Shown piece by piece: positions 1-7,878 of a DNA stretch of 64,000 nt. The notes under the pieces are model-generated. The model had not been told where the DNA came from. It was given only the letters and a program-made list of their open reading frames with translations, and searched no databases. Location: positions 62,001-126,000 of the forward strand of contig NZ_DRFS01000017.1 in the NCBI RefSeq assembly GCF_011050415.1. Direction: 5' to 3'. Position 1 is the first letter of the stretch. Every line of letters begins with the position of its first letter. This DNA is from Halomonas sp. (GTDB lineage: Bacteria; Pseudomonadota; Gammaproteobacteria; Pseudomonadales; Halomonadaceae). The position numbers were made by a program, and so were the translations under genes.

Positions 1-126
1 GTACTTCGCTCCATCAAATTTGCTTTGGTAGTTATCAAGTATAATGAAAAGAGCCATGTTTCTCTGCAAAGCAAAGCCTTGTTGTGCTCTAACTCCTGCA
101 TTTACGCTTTGATCAACCAACACCAT
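1..126 (-). CDS. Partial unidentified protein, N-terminal 42 codons only
   Basis: An open reading frame enters from the left window edge on the minus strand and can start at ATG (126), GTG (123) or TTG (120). An AAGGA motif just upstream fits the GTG or TTG start best. The visible residues contain NAGVRAQQGFALQRNMAL followed by an aromatic/aliphatic stretch and then DGAKY at the edge. This G-x-x-x-Q-x-x-x-AL pattern reminds me of the N-termini of large nuclease-type defence proteins (Cap4/DUF4297-like), but that is only an impression. The DNA is AT-rich, unlike the core genes to the right, and lies on the 3' side of a tRNA-Ser gene, so the gene may belong to a mobile island. Function not assigned. 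Confidence 0.45.
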   Translation of the reverse strand, partial: MVLVDQSVNAGVRAQQGFALQRNMALFIILDNYQSKFDGAKY

Positions 127-1130
127 TTCCTTGTTTTTTGCTTTAATTAATTACAATTAGTAGTTTATTCATAACACATATGATAAAAAATTTCAATAAT
201 TTCTTCTAGTATATGATGCTTAGTGGATGAGTGCCATTACTTACCGGAGTTAAGCAGTTAACATGCCAAAATTCCCTGCGCTGGTTAAGGCAACAGGGGT
301 GAAGGCTGCTGCTTTTGGATCCTCACCACGCTGCTGTGCCACCACCGCGTATTTAATTTAAAAGCCACACTCTCAGGCTGCCTTTAAGACGAGCACCGAG
401 TCCGCAGGATACTGCAAAAAGCACCTAGCCCCACAGATCGAGAAAGCTAAGCGCCCAGTGTGACGGTTGTTTGTGATGCCTATGGAATCGGCTGAAGCCA
501 ACGATTCTGTTAACCTCAGTCAGACTGACTTCAGAGGCTGAAAGTAGATGCACTTTTGCGTTAACAGTTTATTAGTGCGCATGCGTGTTTTTCTGGCAAC
601 CAAAACCCTAACAATTTACCTATAATGCTATGAAATTTATAAAAAAAATATCGACTTTGCGATACCCTTGCCGAAAAGGCGCACGCACATTAACATTGTC
701 ACTACCCTTTCAAAGTTGCGTATAAGCACAAAATACTTCCCTGTAAATCATTGTTTTAATTAAATTAACAAGATCATTTTTCAGAAATATGAACACTCAA
801 CTTACAAACCCAAGTAGAAAATCGCGCATTGTGTGCTTGAGGCTGCCGTAAAAACGTGGCTAATTCTTAAGTCTATTTTGGCTAAAAATCAGATGTATAG
901 AAAACTCACAATTCTTAAGATGACATTAGCGTAGTCGGCAGCCCCTGTCACCCAGCATTTGTAGGTTTAAAGCTTACGTGGAACATATAGTCTTAGGTCT
1001 GGACTGGGTAATGAGGTTGCAGAAGCTTAGATAGATGGATGAACTGTCCAAAGGCATCCCGTGCGTTACGAAGGGAGCCGATACACAAGTATGGGCTGAA
1101 GTATGGGCTGCTTAAAATAAAGACACAAAA
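127..1130. other. AT-rich gene-poor region, possible genomic-island edge
   Basis: About 1 kb with no convincing gene. Short open frames occur (for example around 263-360 and 475-550) but none has a ribosome binding site plus a recognisable product. Composition changes along it: 127-240 and 600-960 are AT-rich, 240-600 is closer to the genome average and may be decayed coding sequence. A structured segment lies at 841-943 and a 12-nt tandem duplication at 1088-1110. I could not find a copy of the tRNA-Ser 3' end here, so an attachment site would have to lie further left. Confidence 0.5.
841..943. repeat. Nested inverted and direct repeats, possible MITE-like remnant
   Basis: GGCTGCCG at 841-848 is the exact reverse complement of CGGCAGCC at 936-943. 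Inside, the ten bases AATTCTTAAG occur twice in the same orientation (862-871 and 910-919). The unit is about 103 bp and AT-rich inside. Terminal inverted repeats around a short non-coding core suggest a miniature transposable element or a structured RNA. No clear target-site duplication is visible at the ends. Confidence 0.3.
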
Positions 1131-1152
1131 AAGCCGCTGAAATCAGCGGCTT
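1131..1152 (-). terminator. Rho-independent terminator of tRNA-Ser
   Basis: A perfect 10-bp stem AAGCCGCTGA/TCAGCGGCTT with a two-base loop lies 13 nt past the tRNA 3' end. On the minus strand it is followed by a run of six T. It serves as the transcription stop of the single tRNA-Ser gene. Confidence 0.85.
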
Positions 1153-1164
1153 AATCTATATTCT

Positions 1165-1252
1165 TGGCGGAGAGGGAGGGATTCGAACCCTCGAAGCCTT
1201 ACGACTTACACACTTTCCAGGCGTGCTCCTTCGACCACTCGGACACCTCTCC
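1165..1252 (-). tRNA. tRNA-Ser (anticodon GGA)
   Basis: The minus strand folds into a complete class II tRNA: acceptor GGAGAGG pairs with CCTCTCC, the anticodon stem CACGC/GTGTG closes the loop CTGGAAA with anticodon GGA, there is a long variable arm, a T loop GTTCGAAT and an encoded CCA. Length is 88 nt including CCA. Its 3' half faces the AT-rich region to the left, the usual orientation for island insertion at a tRNA gene. A promoter is visible at 1304-1332 and a terminator at 1131-1152. Confidence 0.97.
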
Positions 1253-1303
1253 ACATTTTTGGCTCTGCTGAAAGGCTAAACCTTTCTCTACAGAACGGCG
1301 CAT

Positions 1304-1332
1304 ATACTATTGGCTAAGCCTCGAAATAGCAA
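1304..1332 (-). promoter_or_regulatory. Sigma-70 promoter of tRNA-Ser
   Basis: On the minus strand TTGCTA (1327-1332) and TAGTAT (1304-1309) are separated by exactly 17 bp. The bases after the -10 are GC-rich (GCGCCG), the discriminator type found at stable-RNA promoters under stringent control. The tRNA 5' end lies about 50 nt downstream. Confidence 0.65.
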
Positions 1333-1359
1333 GCCTTTTCAGGCTGGCGCGCCGCTTCG

Positions 1360-1881
1360 CTAGCGCTGTGGCAACACTGCATAGCTGCCATTGGCTTCAA
1401 GGCAAAGTGTTTCGCCACAATAGAGTTGGTGCGTCAGCGACATGCGCCCTTTGCCACGCTCTGCGAGCTTGCCGGCAAGCTGCGCGGGGCCATTTGGGTC
1501 ATCGGGCGTGCATATCAACCGATAGTCACCCGTGACCGGTGCGAGAAAACGCTGAGTAGCCTCTGCAACCACTACATCACGGGCTAGCCCGCACTGGCGT
1601 AACCAAAGCGTTACCCAGCACCAGCCTTGCAGCGTCGTTTGCGCCGTTAGCGCACCACCAAAGCCGGTGCCTTTGTCGTTAAGGTTGGGCTGCAATGATA
1701 GTTCCCAGATGAGAGCATCGCCTTGGCGCGTCACCTCACTAATCCCCAGCGCACTTACCATAGGGATCGCGTCACTCAGCCAACGATGAAAAGCAGTCAA
1801 GTCTTCAGGTTGGCCTTCTGGCAGGGGTAAACGTGGGTGCGGAATGCCAGGCGCTCGAGATATATTCACCGTTAGTCCCAA
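1360..1881 (-). CDS. YiiD C-terminal-domain thioesterase-like protein
   Basis: A 173-residue protein resembling the hotdog-fold domain found at the C-terminus of YiiD, a putative thioesterase domain. The segment NDKGTGFGGALTAQTTLQGW (roughly residues 68-87) carries the Gly-rich turn leading into the long central helix typical of that domain, and RFLAPVTGDYRLIC fits the following strands. The substrate is unknown; acyl-CoA thioester hydrolysis is only a family-level expectation. Its start overlaps the end of the nitroreductase gene by 10 nt, so the two are probably co-transcribed and translationally coupled. Stand-alone versions of this domain are common in marine gammaproteobacteria. Confidence 0.8.
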   Translation of the reverse strand: MGLTVNISRAPGIPHPRLPLPEGQPEDLTAFHRWLSDAIPMVSALGISEVTRQGDALIWELSLQPNLNDKGTGFGGALTAQTTLQGWCWVTLWLRQCGLARDVVVAEATQRFLAPVTGDYRLICTPDDPNGPAQLAGKLAERGKGRMSLTHQLYCGETLCLEANGSYAVLPQR

Positions 1882-2450
1882 CGCTCCACAAAGTCTGCAA
1901 CGTTATGTTGCGCCACCGGCTTATGGCGTCCACCCAGCGTCCCCAAGTAGATGAACGCAACCACTTCATCGTCTTCATCCAGGCTTAACCCTTTACGTAC
2001 CACCGGGTCAAAAGCGTACTTGCCGCTGCGCCACATAGCCCCCAAGCCTAGCGCGTGAGCGGCTAATAGAATGCCATGGGCTGCGCAGCCCGCAGAGATC
2101 ACTTGCTCTATTTTGGGCACTTTGTCGAGTTCTGGCGTGACCTTGGCGATCACGGCAATAATCATTGGCGCACGCAGCGGCTTTTTGCGCGCTGAATTGA
2201 GTGTTTCATCGTCGGCGCTAGGGTTTTCCTGGAACTCAGCCTCAGCGAATAGCTCGCCCAGGCGCTCACGCCCTTCTCCACTGAACTCAATAAAACGCCA
2301 GGGGCGCAGCTCTTTATGGTCGGGCGCACGTAAAGCAGCCTGATAGATAGCACTGAGCTGCTCAGCGCTGGGAGCGGGCTCCAGCAACTTGCCCATTGAG
2401 CTACGTTCGTGAAGCAGCGTGAGTGCGTCCATTAATGGCTCCAAATTCAA
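1872..2450 (-). CDS. Nitroreductase family protein (YdjA-like)
   Basis: A 192-residue flavoprotein of the small nitroreductase group. RSSMGKLLEPAPS near residues 17-29 and RAPDHKELRPWRFIEF near 41-56 match the FMN-binding entry of YdjA-type enzymes, and GLGAMWRSGKY near 136-146 is the conserved region before the last helices. Such proteins are FMN-dependent NAD(P)H oxidoreductases that work as homodimers in the cytoplasm; the physiological substrate is not known. It is the first gene of a probable two-gene unit with the overlapping thioesterase-like gene. Length agrees with YdjA (about 183 residues). Confidence 0.88.
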   Translation of the reverse strand: MNLEPLMDALTLLHERSSMGKLLEPAPSAEQLSAIYQAALRAPDHKELRPWRFIEFSGEGRERLGELFAEAEFQENPSADDETLNSARKKPLRAPMIIAVIAKVTPELDKVPKIEQVISAGCAAHGILLAAHALGLGAMWRSGKYAFDPVVRKGLSLDEDDEVVAFIYLGTLGGRHKPVAQHNVADFVERWD

Positions 2451-2503
2451 ACATGTAGCGCTATTGTAGCACCGTCATTTACAGCACTGCTAAACACTGC
2501 CGT

Positions 2504-3337
2504 TTATTGCCTTGCTAAGCGCAGCGGTGTGGGGGGTGTTAAACCAGGCGTTGCGCGCCAGGGGCTAATATCTAACCCGCCACGACGCACATAGCGCGCC
2601 AGCACCAGTAATTGAGTGGGCTTTGCCTGGGTCATTAGATCAGTAAAAATATGCTCGACGCAGTGTTCGTGGAAATCCTGATGCTGGCGAAACCCAATCA
2701 AATAACGCAGCAAGCCTTCACGATCAAGCTTTGGCCCTTTGTAGCGAATCAATACGCTCCCCCAGTCCGGCTGGCCAGTAACGGGGCAGTTAGATTTGAG
2801 CAGATGCGAGTGGAGCGTCTCTTCAACGACCTCCTCCCCTACCACTAGATGCGCACTGCTGGGAGTGTAATCGCTTACTTCAATATCCAGTTCATCCACG
2901 CATTCGCCCGGCAATTGCTGCGGCGCCAGCTCAGTGGCATCTACGTCAAACAGTTCAACACTCACCTCGGCGCCTGCTGCCACGGCAAGATCATTTGCGA
3001 GGGTCTCCATCACCTTTTCGCGGCTGTAAAAGCGGGTCTGGTTGAAGCTGTTGAGATAAAGCTTCCAGGATTTCGACTCAATGAGATTAGGCGAGCTTGC
3101 GGACAGCCGAAAGCGCGCCACGGCCACGATGGGTTTGCCTCGTGAGTTAAGCCATGAGACTTCAAAGGCGTGCCATTCATCCTCACCTTCAAACGGCAAA
3201 GCACCATCTACAATGCCCAGGGGTGCCCGGTTCGCGGCGCGGGGGATGGGATATAAAAGTCCCGCATCGTAGCACTCTGGGTAGGCGGAATCGCGCCCTA
3301 ACGGTGCATGCTCTAAGGTGTCTGGACGATGTGCCAT
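2504..3337 (-). CDS. queF: NADPH-dependent 7-cyano-7-deazaguanine reductase
   Basis: QueF reduces preQ0 to preQ1 with NADPH in queuosine biosynthesis, a cytoplasmic reaction feeding modification of GUN-anticodon tRNAs. The 277-residue length is that of the two-domain YqfB/E. coli-type QueF. The family motif ESKSWKLYLNSFNQT lies at about residues 87-101. The catalytic Cys sits in SNCPVTGQPDWG (about Cys184) with the general acid Asp about seven residues later, and EHCVEHIF at 224-231 completes the active site. It stands alone: the upstream ABC-2 permease gene ends 44 nt away on the same strand, so read-through is possible but no functional link is known. Confidence 0.97.
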   Translation of the reverse strand: MAHRPDTLEHAPLGRDSAYPECYDAGLLYPIPRAANRAPLGIVDGALPFEGEDEWHAFEVSWLNSRGKPIVAVARFRLSASSPNLIESKSWKLYLNSFNQTRFYSREKVMETLANDLAVAAGAEVSVELFDVDATELAPQQLPGECVDELDIEVSDYTPSSAHLVVGEEVVEETLHSHLLKSNCPVTGQPDWGSVLIRYKGPKLDREGLLRYLIGFRQHQDFHEHCVEHIFTDLMTQAKPTQLLVLARYVRRGGLDISPWRATPGLTPPTPLRLARQ

Positions 3338-3381
3338 TTTTTAAAAACTCTCTCTCAATTCTCTTAATTACATTTTTGTTG

Positions 3382-4155
3382 CTAACTGCGGATACCCTTA
3401 CCACGCTCAAGCATCGCCAGCGCAATTAAAAACAGCGCCACAATAAAAGCAAAAATCGCAGTGAGTGCCCAACCAACCGGAATATCCGACACACCCAAAA
3501 AGCCGTAACGGAAGACGTTGACCATGTACAAAATTGGATTGAGCATGGAAACGCCCTGCCAAAATTCCGGCAACATCGAGATAGAGTAAAATACCCCTCC
3601 CAGGTAAGTCAGCGGCGTGAGGATAAACGTTGGCACAATAGAAATATCGTCAAACTTGTTAGCCAGCAGGGCATTAATAAAGCCGCCAATGGAGAACAGC
3701 GCTGAGGTAAGCACGACAACTAGTATGGTGAGCAGCGGATGTTCCATGGTTAAGCGGGTAAAGAACAGCGACACCACGGTGACAATTAGTCCAACGCCCA
3801 GGCCTCGCGCCATACCGCCTAAAATAAATCCTGCCAATATGACCCAATTGGGCATCGGCGACACCATCATCTCTTCAATGGAACGCTGAAACTTGTTCGA
3901 GAAGAAGCTCGACGCTACGTTCGAGTAGCTGTTGGTAATCACGGACATCATGATCAGCCCAGGGACGATGAAGTCCATATAGCTGAATCCGTCCATATCG
4001 CCAATTCGTGAGCCAATTAAATTACCGAAAATGATGAAGTACATCGCCATGGTAATAGAAGGCGGCAGCAGAGTTTGCGGCCAGATTCGCGTAAAACGCT
4101 TGATCTCTTTAAGCACTAAGGTCCATAAAGCAACCATTGTCTGGCTGAAATTCAT
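3382..4155 (-). CDS. ABC-2 type transporter permease (YadH-like)
   Basis: A 257-residue inner membrane protein with about six hydrophobic segments, starting with a cytoplasmic N-terminal helix (LWTLVLKEIKRFTRIWPQT) and ending in a helix near 228-247. MNPILYMVNVFRYGFLG near 205-221 matches the ABC-2 permease C-terminal motif. It would pair with the ATPase encoded immediately upstream (4-nt overlap of stop and start) to form an exporter, probably with two copies of each subunit. The pair resembles E. coli YadG/YadH, whose substrate is unknown. Homology to drug and polysaccharide exporters does not fix the substrate. Confidence 0.9.
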   Translation of the reverse strand: MNFSQTMVALWTLVLKEIKRFTRIWPQTLLPPSITMAMYFIIFGNLIGSRIGDMDGFSYMDFIVPGLIMMSVITNSYSNVASSFFSNKFQRSIEEMMVSPMPNWVILAGFILGGMARGLGVGLIVTVVSLFFTRLTMEHPLLTILVVVLTSALFSIGGFINALLANKFDDISIVPTFILTPLTYLGGVFYSISMLPEFWQGVSMLNPILYMVNVFRYGFLGVSDIPVGWALTAIFAFIVALFLIALAMLERGKGIRS

Positions 4156-5120
4156 GCATGGACCTCCTTCTTTTCCACGCGCTGATCAATGGCGCCTCGG
4201 TCACTGCTTTCCACCATCGACACAAACATTTCCTCAAGGCGATTGGCTCGGTTACGCATGGAAACCACCTGCACTCCCTGCTCGCTTAATGCACTGAAAA
4301 CATCATTTAACCGCTGGCCGCGATGGACCATTAATGAAAGCTGTGTAGGTTCCAACTGGCGCAGTTCAAATCCTTCAATCTTGGGTACTTCTGATACCGG
4401 CTCAGCCAAGTCAATCAGGAACGTCTCGGTATCAAGCTCAGCCAGCAACTCGCGCACGCTGGTATTACGCACGATGTCGCCATTATTGATAATCGCCACG
4501 TTACGGCACAGGCTCTCGGCCTCTTCCAGATAGTGGGTAGTCAGGATAATCGTGGTGCCTTCATCTTCATTAATACGCCTCATGTACTCCCACATGCTGC
4601 GACGAAGCTCGATATCTACACCCGCCGTTGGCTCATCCAGAATTAACAATCTTGGCCGATGCATCAGCGCCCGGGCAATCATTAAACGGCGCTTCATACC
4701 ACCAGAGAGCATTCGCGCGTTGCCGTTGCGTTTGTCCCACAGGCCAAGGTCAGTCAGCAGTTGCTTAGCGCGAGGTAGCGCCTCACCGCTGGTCATACCG
4801 TAGTAGCCCGCTTGCGCCAGCACGATATCAAGCACTTTCTCGAACTGATTGAAGTTGAACTCTTGAGGAACCACGCCTAGCAGATACTTGGCTTTGGCAA
4901 AGTCTTTATCTACATCAATGCCAAAAATAGAGACCTTGCCCGCCGTTTTTTGCACAAGCGAGCAGACCACCCCCAATGTGGTGGATTTACCGGCGCCATT
5001 AGGGCCTAGCAAAGCAAAAAAATCGCCTTGCTGGACGTCTAAATCAATACCTTTAAGCGCCTGAAAACCGTTGCCATACACCTTGGTGAGGCCACGGATC
5101 GACAATGCCGGTTCGGCCAT
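4152..5120 (-). CDS. ABC transporter ATP-binding protein (YadG-like)
   Basis: A 322-residue ATPase. Walker A is GPNGAGKST (about residues 39-47), the signature is LSGGMKRRLMIARAL (about 138-152), Walker B is LLILDEPTAGVD (about 158-169) and the switch His follows in LTTHYLEE. A C-terminal extension of about 90 residues after the core is typical of DrrA/YadG exporters. It energises the ABC-2 permease encoded directly downstream. The upstream 267 bp separate it from the divergent chemotaxis receptor gene and must hold both promoters. Substrate unknown. Confidence 0.93.
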   Translation of the reverse strand: MAEPALSIRGLTKVYGNGFQALKGIDLDVQQGDFFALLGPNGAGKSTTLGVVCSLVQKTAGKVSIFGIDVDKDFAKAKYLLGVVPQEFNFNQFEKVLDIVLAQAGYYGMTSGEALPRAKQLLTDLGLWDKRNGNARMLSGGMKRRLMIARALMHRPRLLILDEPTAGVDIELRRSMWEYMRRINEDEGTTIILTTHYLEEAESLCRNVAIINNGDIVRNTSVRELLAELDTETFLIDLAEPVSEVPKIEGFELRQLEPTQLSLMVHRGQRLNDVFSALSEQGVQVVSMRNRANRLEEMFVSMVESSDRGAIDQRVEKKEVHA

Positions 5121-5310
5121 GAAGATGTCCTGTCAGCAAAAAAAGAAGCAAGAAAAATGCATTAGAAGGGAAGATATCGGGGCAATCATCTGTTTTTTCA
5201 AGCCAACTCACTGCTATATGTAGCCTGCTATTAGCTAGCACGCTATAGATTCAATGTCATATGTACATGAAGTGACACTTTGCCACGCTTATGGTGCAGA
5301 AGCCCATCAA

Positions 5311-5365
5311 CTAATACTTTAGTATTAGCCGCTTGTCAGGTATCAACACTTACCGCCTGACATGC
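5311..5365 (+). repeat. Two adjacent inverted repeats in the chemoreceptor leader
   Basis: CTAATACT/AGTATTAG with a two-base centre forms an 18-nt palindrome at 5311-5328. Immediately after it, TGTCAGGTA and TACC-G-CCTGACA form a second stem-loop at 5331-5365. Both lie just upstream of the receptor start. The first looks like a dimeric repressor site, the second like an RNA hairpin in the leader, but neither matches a regulator I can name. Confidence 0.5.
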
Positions 5366-5387
5366 AAGGGAATAAAGAAAAACACCT

Positions 5388-7046
5388 ATGAGAGCCAACT
5401 ATATAATGAGCACCATCGTCATTAACCATTCGAAAGCCTTAGCCAACTTACCGAGGCCTACATCACCTAGCGCCAAGGGAGGCTTAGCAGCACTGTCACT
5501 TCGTCGTCAGCGACTCTTTGGGGTTATCGTGCTCTGGCTGATCCTAGCCATTATGATTGCAGTAAACGCATGGCAAAGCCGTGTAATGCTCTATACCGAA
5601 CGCGAACAACGTATGGTCACTGCCGTGGATATTGCAGTTTCGACCATGGAACATTTTGATGTACTCGCCCAGCAAGGTGAAATCACACTCGAAGAAGCCC
5701 AGACACTCGCTTTTGAAACTATTCGTGACGTGCGCTTCGGGGTAGAAGATAACTATCTATTTGCGTTTAGTGGCGACCTTAAAATGCTTGCCCACCCGCG
5801 TCGACCTTTCGGGGAGGATGTATCCCAAGCTAGAGACCCTGAAGGCCTGCTTATTTTTCGTACCATTCTCGATAACACGCGCAGCTCTGGCAGCGGCATT
5901 ACCGATTACTACTCTAATTTTGCACGGGGAAATGATGCAATGCCACTGGTGCGCACCTATTCAGAGGCTTACGCACCTTGGGATGTTTACATTGCTAGCG
6001 GAGTTTTTATGGGCGATGTGAACAGTGCCATCATGAGCCAGCTTATTGAGTCCGTAATAGTAGGCATAGTGGCTGGCATTTTAGTTACTCTTGCCTTCTG
6101 GAGTATGGTGTCGTTAATTTTACGTCGTCTGGGAGGCGAGCCAAGCTACGCAGCAGGCGTCGTCGGCCGCATTGCCCAAGGCGACTTATCAGCCCCCGTG
6201 ACGCTCAACCCCAACGATACCAACAGCTTGCTACATGATATTCGCTCAATGCGTGACAAGCTTCGCGATACGATGGAAGAGATACAGGTTACCAGCAGCG
6301 CAGTGGATCATAATGCAGGTGAAATTGCCTTAGGCAACCAGGAGCTTTCTTCGCGCACTGAGCAACAAGCTGCTGCGCTTCAGCAAACCTCTTCCAGCAT
6401 GGAAGAAGTTACCGCCACGGTTCGCCAAAATGCAGATAGCGTAGAACAAGCAAAAGAGTTGGTACGCAATGCAGGCGAAACGTCTCAAGCGGGTCAGCAA
6501 GCGATTGGCGAAGCTGTGATCTCCATGCAAGAAATTAACGCAGAAGCGGCCAAAATTACCGAAATAGTCTCACTCATCGACGGCATTGCATTTCAAACCA
6601 ATATTTTGGCACTGAATGCGTCTGTAGAAGCCGCTCGAGCAGGTGAGCATGGCAGGGGTTTTGCGGTAGTTGCAGGCGAAGTGCGTCAGCTGGCTAATCG
6701 CTCGGCTAGCGCCGCTCAGGAAATCAAAACGCTCATTGACACCTCAAATGCGCAGGTGAGTAATGGTGCCAAGCTAGTGGGTACGGCAAAAGAGCGAATG
6801 CAGAAAATTGATCAGCAAATCCAGCAGGTCAAGGACCTCTTTGCAGACATCACGGCTGCTACCCATGAACAAACCCGGGGCATTGAGCAAATCAACATCG
6901 CGATTTCCCAGTTGGATCGAGCGACTCAGGACAATGCATCCATGGTTCAGCAAACGGCCGATTCCGCACATGATCTGACAAAGCGCTCACAGTCGCTAAA
7001 CAGTGTGGTCAGCCAATTTACGCTGGATAGTCAAACAGCGCATTAA
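5388..7046 (+). CDS. Methyl-accepting chemotaxis protein with Cache-type sensor
   Basis: A transmembrane chemoreceptor of up to 552 residues that would signal to CheA/CheW. After a cytoplasmic leader of about 42 residues there is a first membrane helix (about 43-60), a periplasmic single-Cache-like domain with [19 protein letters not shown], a second membrane helix (about 216-240), a HAMP linker and a long methyl-accepting coiled coil. The hairpin tip [19 protein letters not shown] is unmistakable. Cache domains of this type often bind small carboxylates, but the ligand cannot be read from sequence. The start is uncertain: ATG 5388 and ATG 5406 both have weak ribosome binding sites. No C-terminal pentapeptide tether for CheR is seen. 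Confidence 0.93.
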   Translation: MRANYIMSTIVINHSKALANLPRPTSPSAKGGLAALSLRRQRLFGVIVLWLILAIMIAVNAWQSRVMLYTEREQRMVTAVDIAVSTMEHFDVLAQQGEITLEEAQTLAFETIRDVRFGVEDNYLFAFSGDLKMLAHPRRPFGEDVSQARDPEGLLIFRTILDNTRSSGSGITDYYSNFARGNDAMPLVRTYSEAYAPWDVYIASGVFMGDVNSAIMSQLIESVIVGIVAGILVTLAFWSMVSLILRRLGGEPSYAAGVVGRIAQGDLSAPVTLNPNDTNSLLHDIRSMRDKLRDTMEEIQVTSSAVDHNAGEIALGNQELSSRTEQQAAALQQTSSSMEEVTATVRQNADSVEQAKELVRNAGETSQAGQQAIGEAVISMQEINAEAAKITEIVSLIDGIAFQTNILALNASVEAARAGEHGRGFAVVAGEVRQLANRSASAAQEIKTLIDTSNAQVSNGAKLVGTAKERMQKIDQQIQQVKDLFADITAATHEQTRGIEQINIAISQLDRATQDNASMVQQTADSAHDLTKRSQSLNSVVSQFTLDSQTAH

Positions 7047-7069
7047 ACCTCCCATCTAGCCGCATTACC

Positions 7070-7099
7070 CTGCACCCAAGCGAAATCGCTTGGGTGCAG
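7070..7099. repeat. Perfect 14-bp inverted repeat after the chemoreceptor gene
   Basis: CTGCACCCAAGCGA pairs perfectly with TCGCTTGGGTGCAG around a two-base centre, 23 nt past the receptor stop codon. No T-run follows on either strand, so it is not a textbook intrinsic terminator. It may still act as an mRNA 3'-end stabiliser or as a terminator shared with the tRNA operon arriving from the right. Confidence 0.6.
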
Positions 7100-7224
7100 T
7101 GTGTACACCTATCGAAGACACTAAAAAACTCACACAGTAAAGGCGATAGAATGGGGAATCAGCTAATAACTTGATATGAAAAAGTAGTAAAACAGGAAGG
7201 ACGACGAATGAAAGGTTATTTACA

Positions 7225-7299
7225 TGGAGCGGGAAAGGAGATTCGAACTCCCGACCCTCGCCTTGGCAAGGCGATGCTCTACCACTGAGCTATTCCCGC
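7225..7299 (-). tRNA. tRNA-Gly (anticodon GCC), copy 1
   Basis: The minus strand folds as a complete tRNA: acceptor GCGGGAA/TTCCCGC, D arm with AGCTCAGTGGTAGAGC, anticodon loop TTGCCAA with anticodon GCC, T loop GTTCGAAT and encoded CCA. The same sequence recurs at 7420 and 7613. It is the last gene of the six-gene operon as transcribed. No hairpin with a T-run is visible between it and position 7100. Confidence 0.97.
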
Positions 7300-7326
7300 A
7301 ATGCAAAATGTACTTCAAGAGCAAGA

Positions 7327-7402
7327 TGGCGTCCCATAGGGGGTTCGAACCCCTGTTACCGCCGTGAAAGGGCGGTGTCCTAGGCCACTAGACGAATGGG
7401 AC
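7327..7402 (-). tRNA. tRNA-Glu (anticodon TTC), copy 1
   Basis: Acceptor GTCCCAT pairs with ATGGGAC, the anticodon loop reads CTTTCAC (anticodon TTC), the T loop is GTTCGAAC and CCA is encoded. This copy differs from the other two Glu genes by one base in the D loop (GGCCTAGG against GGTCTAGG). It sits 27 nt from copy 1 of tRNA-Gly. Confidence 0.97.
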
Positions 7403-7419
7403 TTATAGGCTATCAAAAC

Positions 7420-7494
7420 TGGAGCGGGAAAGGAGATTCGAACTCCCGACCCTCGCCTTGGCAAGGCGATGCTCTACCACTGAGCTATTCCCGC
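7420..7494 (-). tRNA. tRNA-Gly (anticodon GCC), copy 2
   Basis: Identical by eye to the Gly gene at 7225-7299, including the encoded CCA and the GCC anticodon. It lies 17 nt from the preceding Glu gene, a spacing consistent with processing from one precursor. Confidence 0.97.
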
Positions 7495-7533
7495 TTATAG
7501 AACGCTTGCTTTATAACATTTGGCTATCAGAAG

Positions 7534-7609
7534 TGGCGTCCCATAGGGGGTTCGAACCCCTGTTACCGCCGTGAAAGGGCGGTGTCCTAGACCACTAGAC
7601 GAATGGGAC
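7534..7609 (-). tRNA. tRNA-Glu (anticodon TTC), copy 2
   Basis: Same structure as copy 1 with anticodon TTC and an encoded CCA. It is identical to copy 3 and differs from copy 1 by one D-loop base. Only three bases separate it from the next Gly gene, so maturation of the pair must rely on precise cleavage by RNase P and 3' processing enzymes. Confidence 0.97.
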
Positions 7610-7612
7610 GTG

Positions 7613-7687
7613 TGGAGCGGGAAAGGAGATTCGAACTCCCGACCCTCGCCTTGGCAAGGCGATGCTCTACCACTGAGCTATTCCCGC
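7613..7687 (-). tRNA. tRNA-Gly (anticodon GCC), copy 3
   Basis: Third identical copy of tRNA-Gly(GCC) with encoded CCA. It is separated by 58 nt from the first Glu gene of the operon at 7746 and by only 3 nt from Glu copy 2. Confidence 0.97.
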
Positions 7688-7745
7688 ATTCCGACAAACC
7701 TGACGACCGCTTATTCTAGCAAGAGCTTATCTTACAAATAATAAG

Positions 7746-7821
7746 TGGCGTCCCATAGGGGGTTCGAACCCCTGTTACCGCCGTGAAAGGGCGGTGTCCT
7801 AGACCACTAGACGAATGGGAC
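7746..7821 (-). tRNA. tRNA-Glu (anticodon TTC), copy 3
   Basis: First gene of the operon in transcription order, with acceptor GTCCCAT/ATGGGAC, anticodon TTC and encoded CCA. The promoter at 7850-7878 lies just upstream. Glu(TTC) is often found in rRNA spacers or with Ala/Lys genes; here it alternates with Gly. Confidence 0.97.
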
Positions 7822-7849
7822 GTTTCATTGCCTCGTCGAGGTGGCGCGT

Positions 7850-7878
7850 ATGTTACTCAGACCTTATTGAGCTGTCAA
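7850..7878 (-). promoter_or_regulatory. Strong stable-RNA promoter of the Gly/Glu tRNA operon
   Basis: A perfect -35 TTGACA (7873-7878) and a -10 TAACAT (7850-7855) with an exact 17-bp spacer on the minus strand. A GC-rich discriminator (ACGCGCC) follows, as expected for stringently controlled tRNA operons. The first tRNA begins about 29 nt downstream. Confidence 0.85.

Noticed and set aside
240..600. Possible transposase or integrase remnant in the left-edge region
   Set aside because: Short open frames on both strands were read, but none gave a recognisable recombinase motif.
1088..1110. 12-nt tandem duplication AGTATGGGCTGA
   Set aside because: Under two copies and in non-coding DNA; no functional inference possible.
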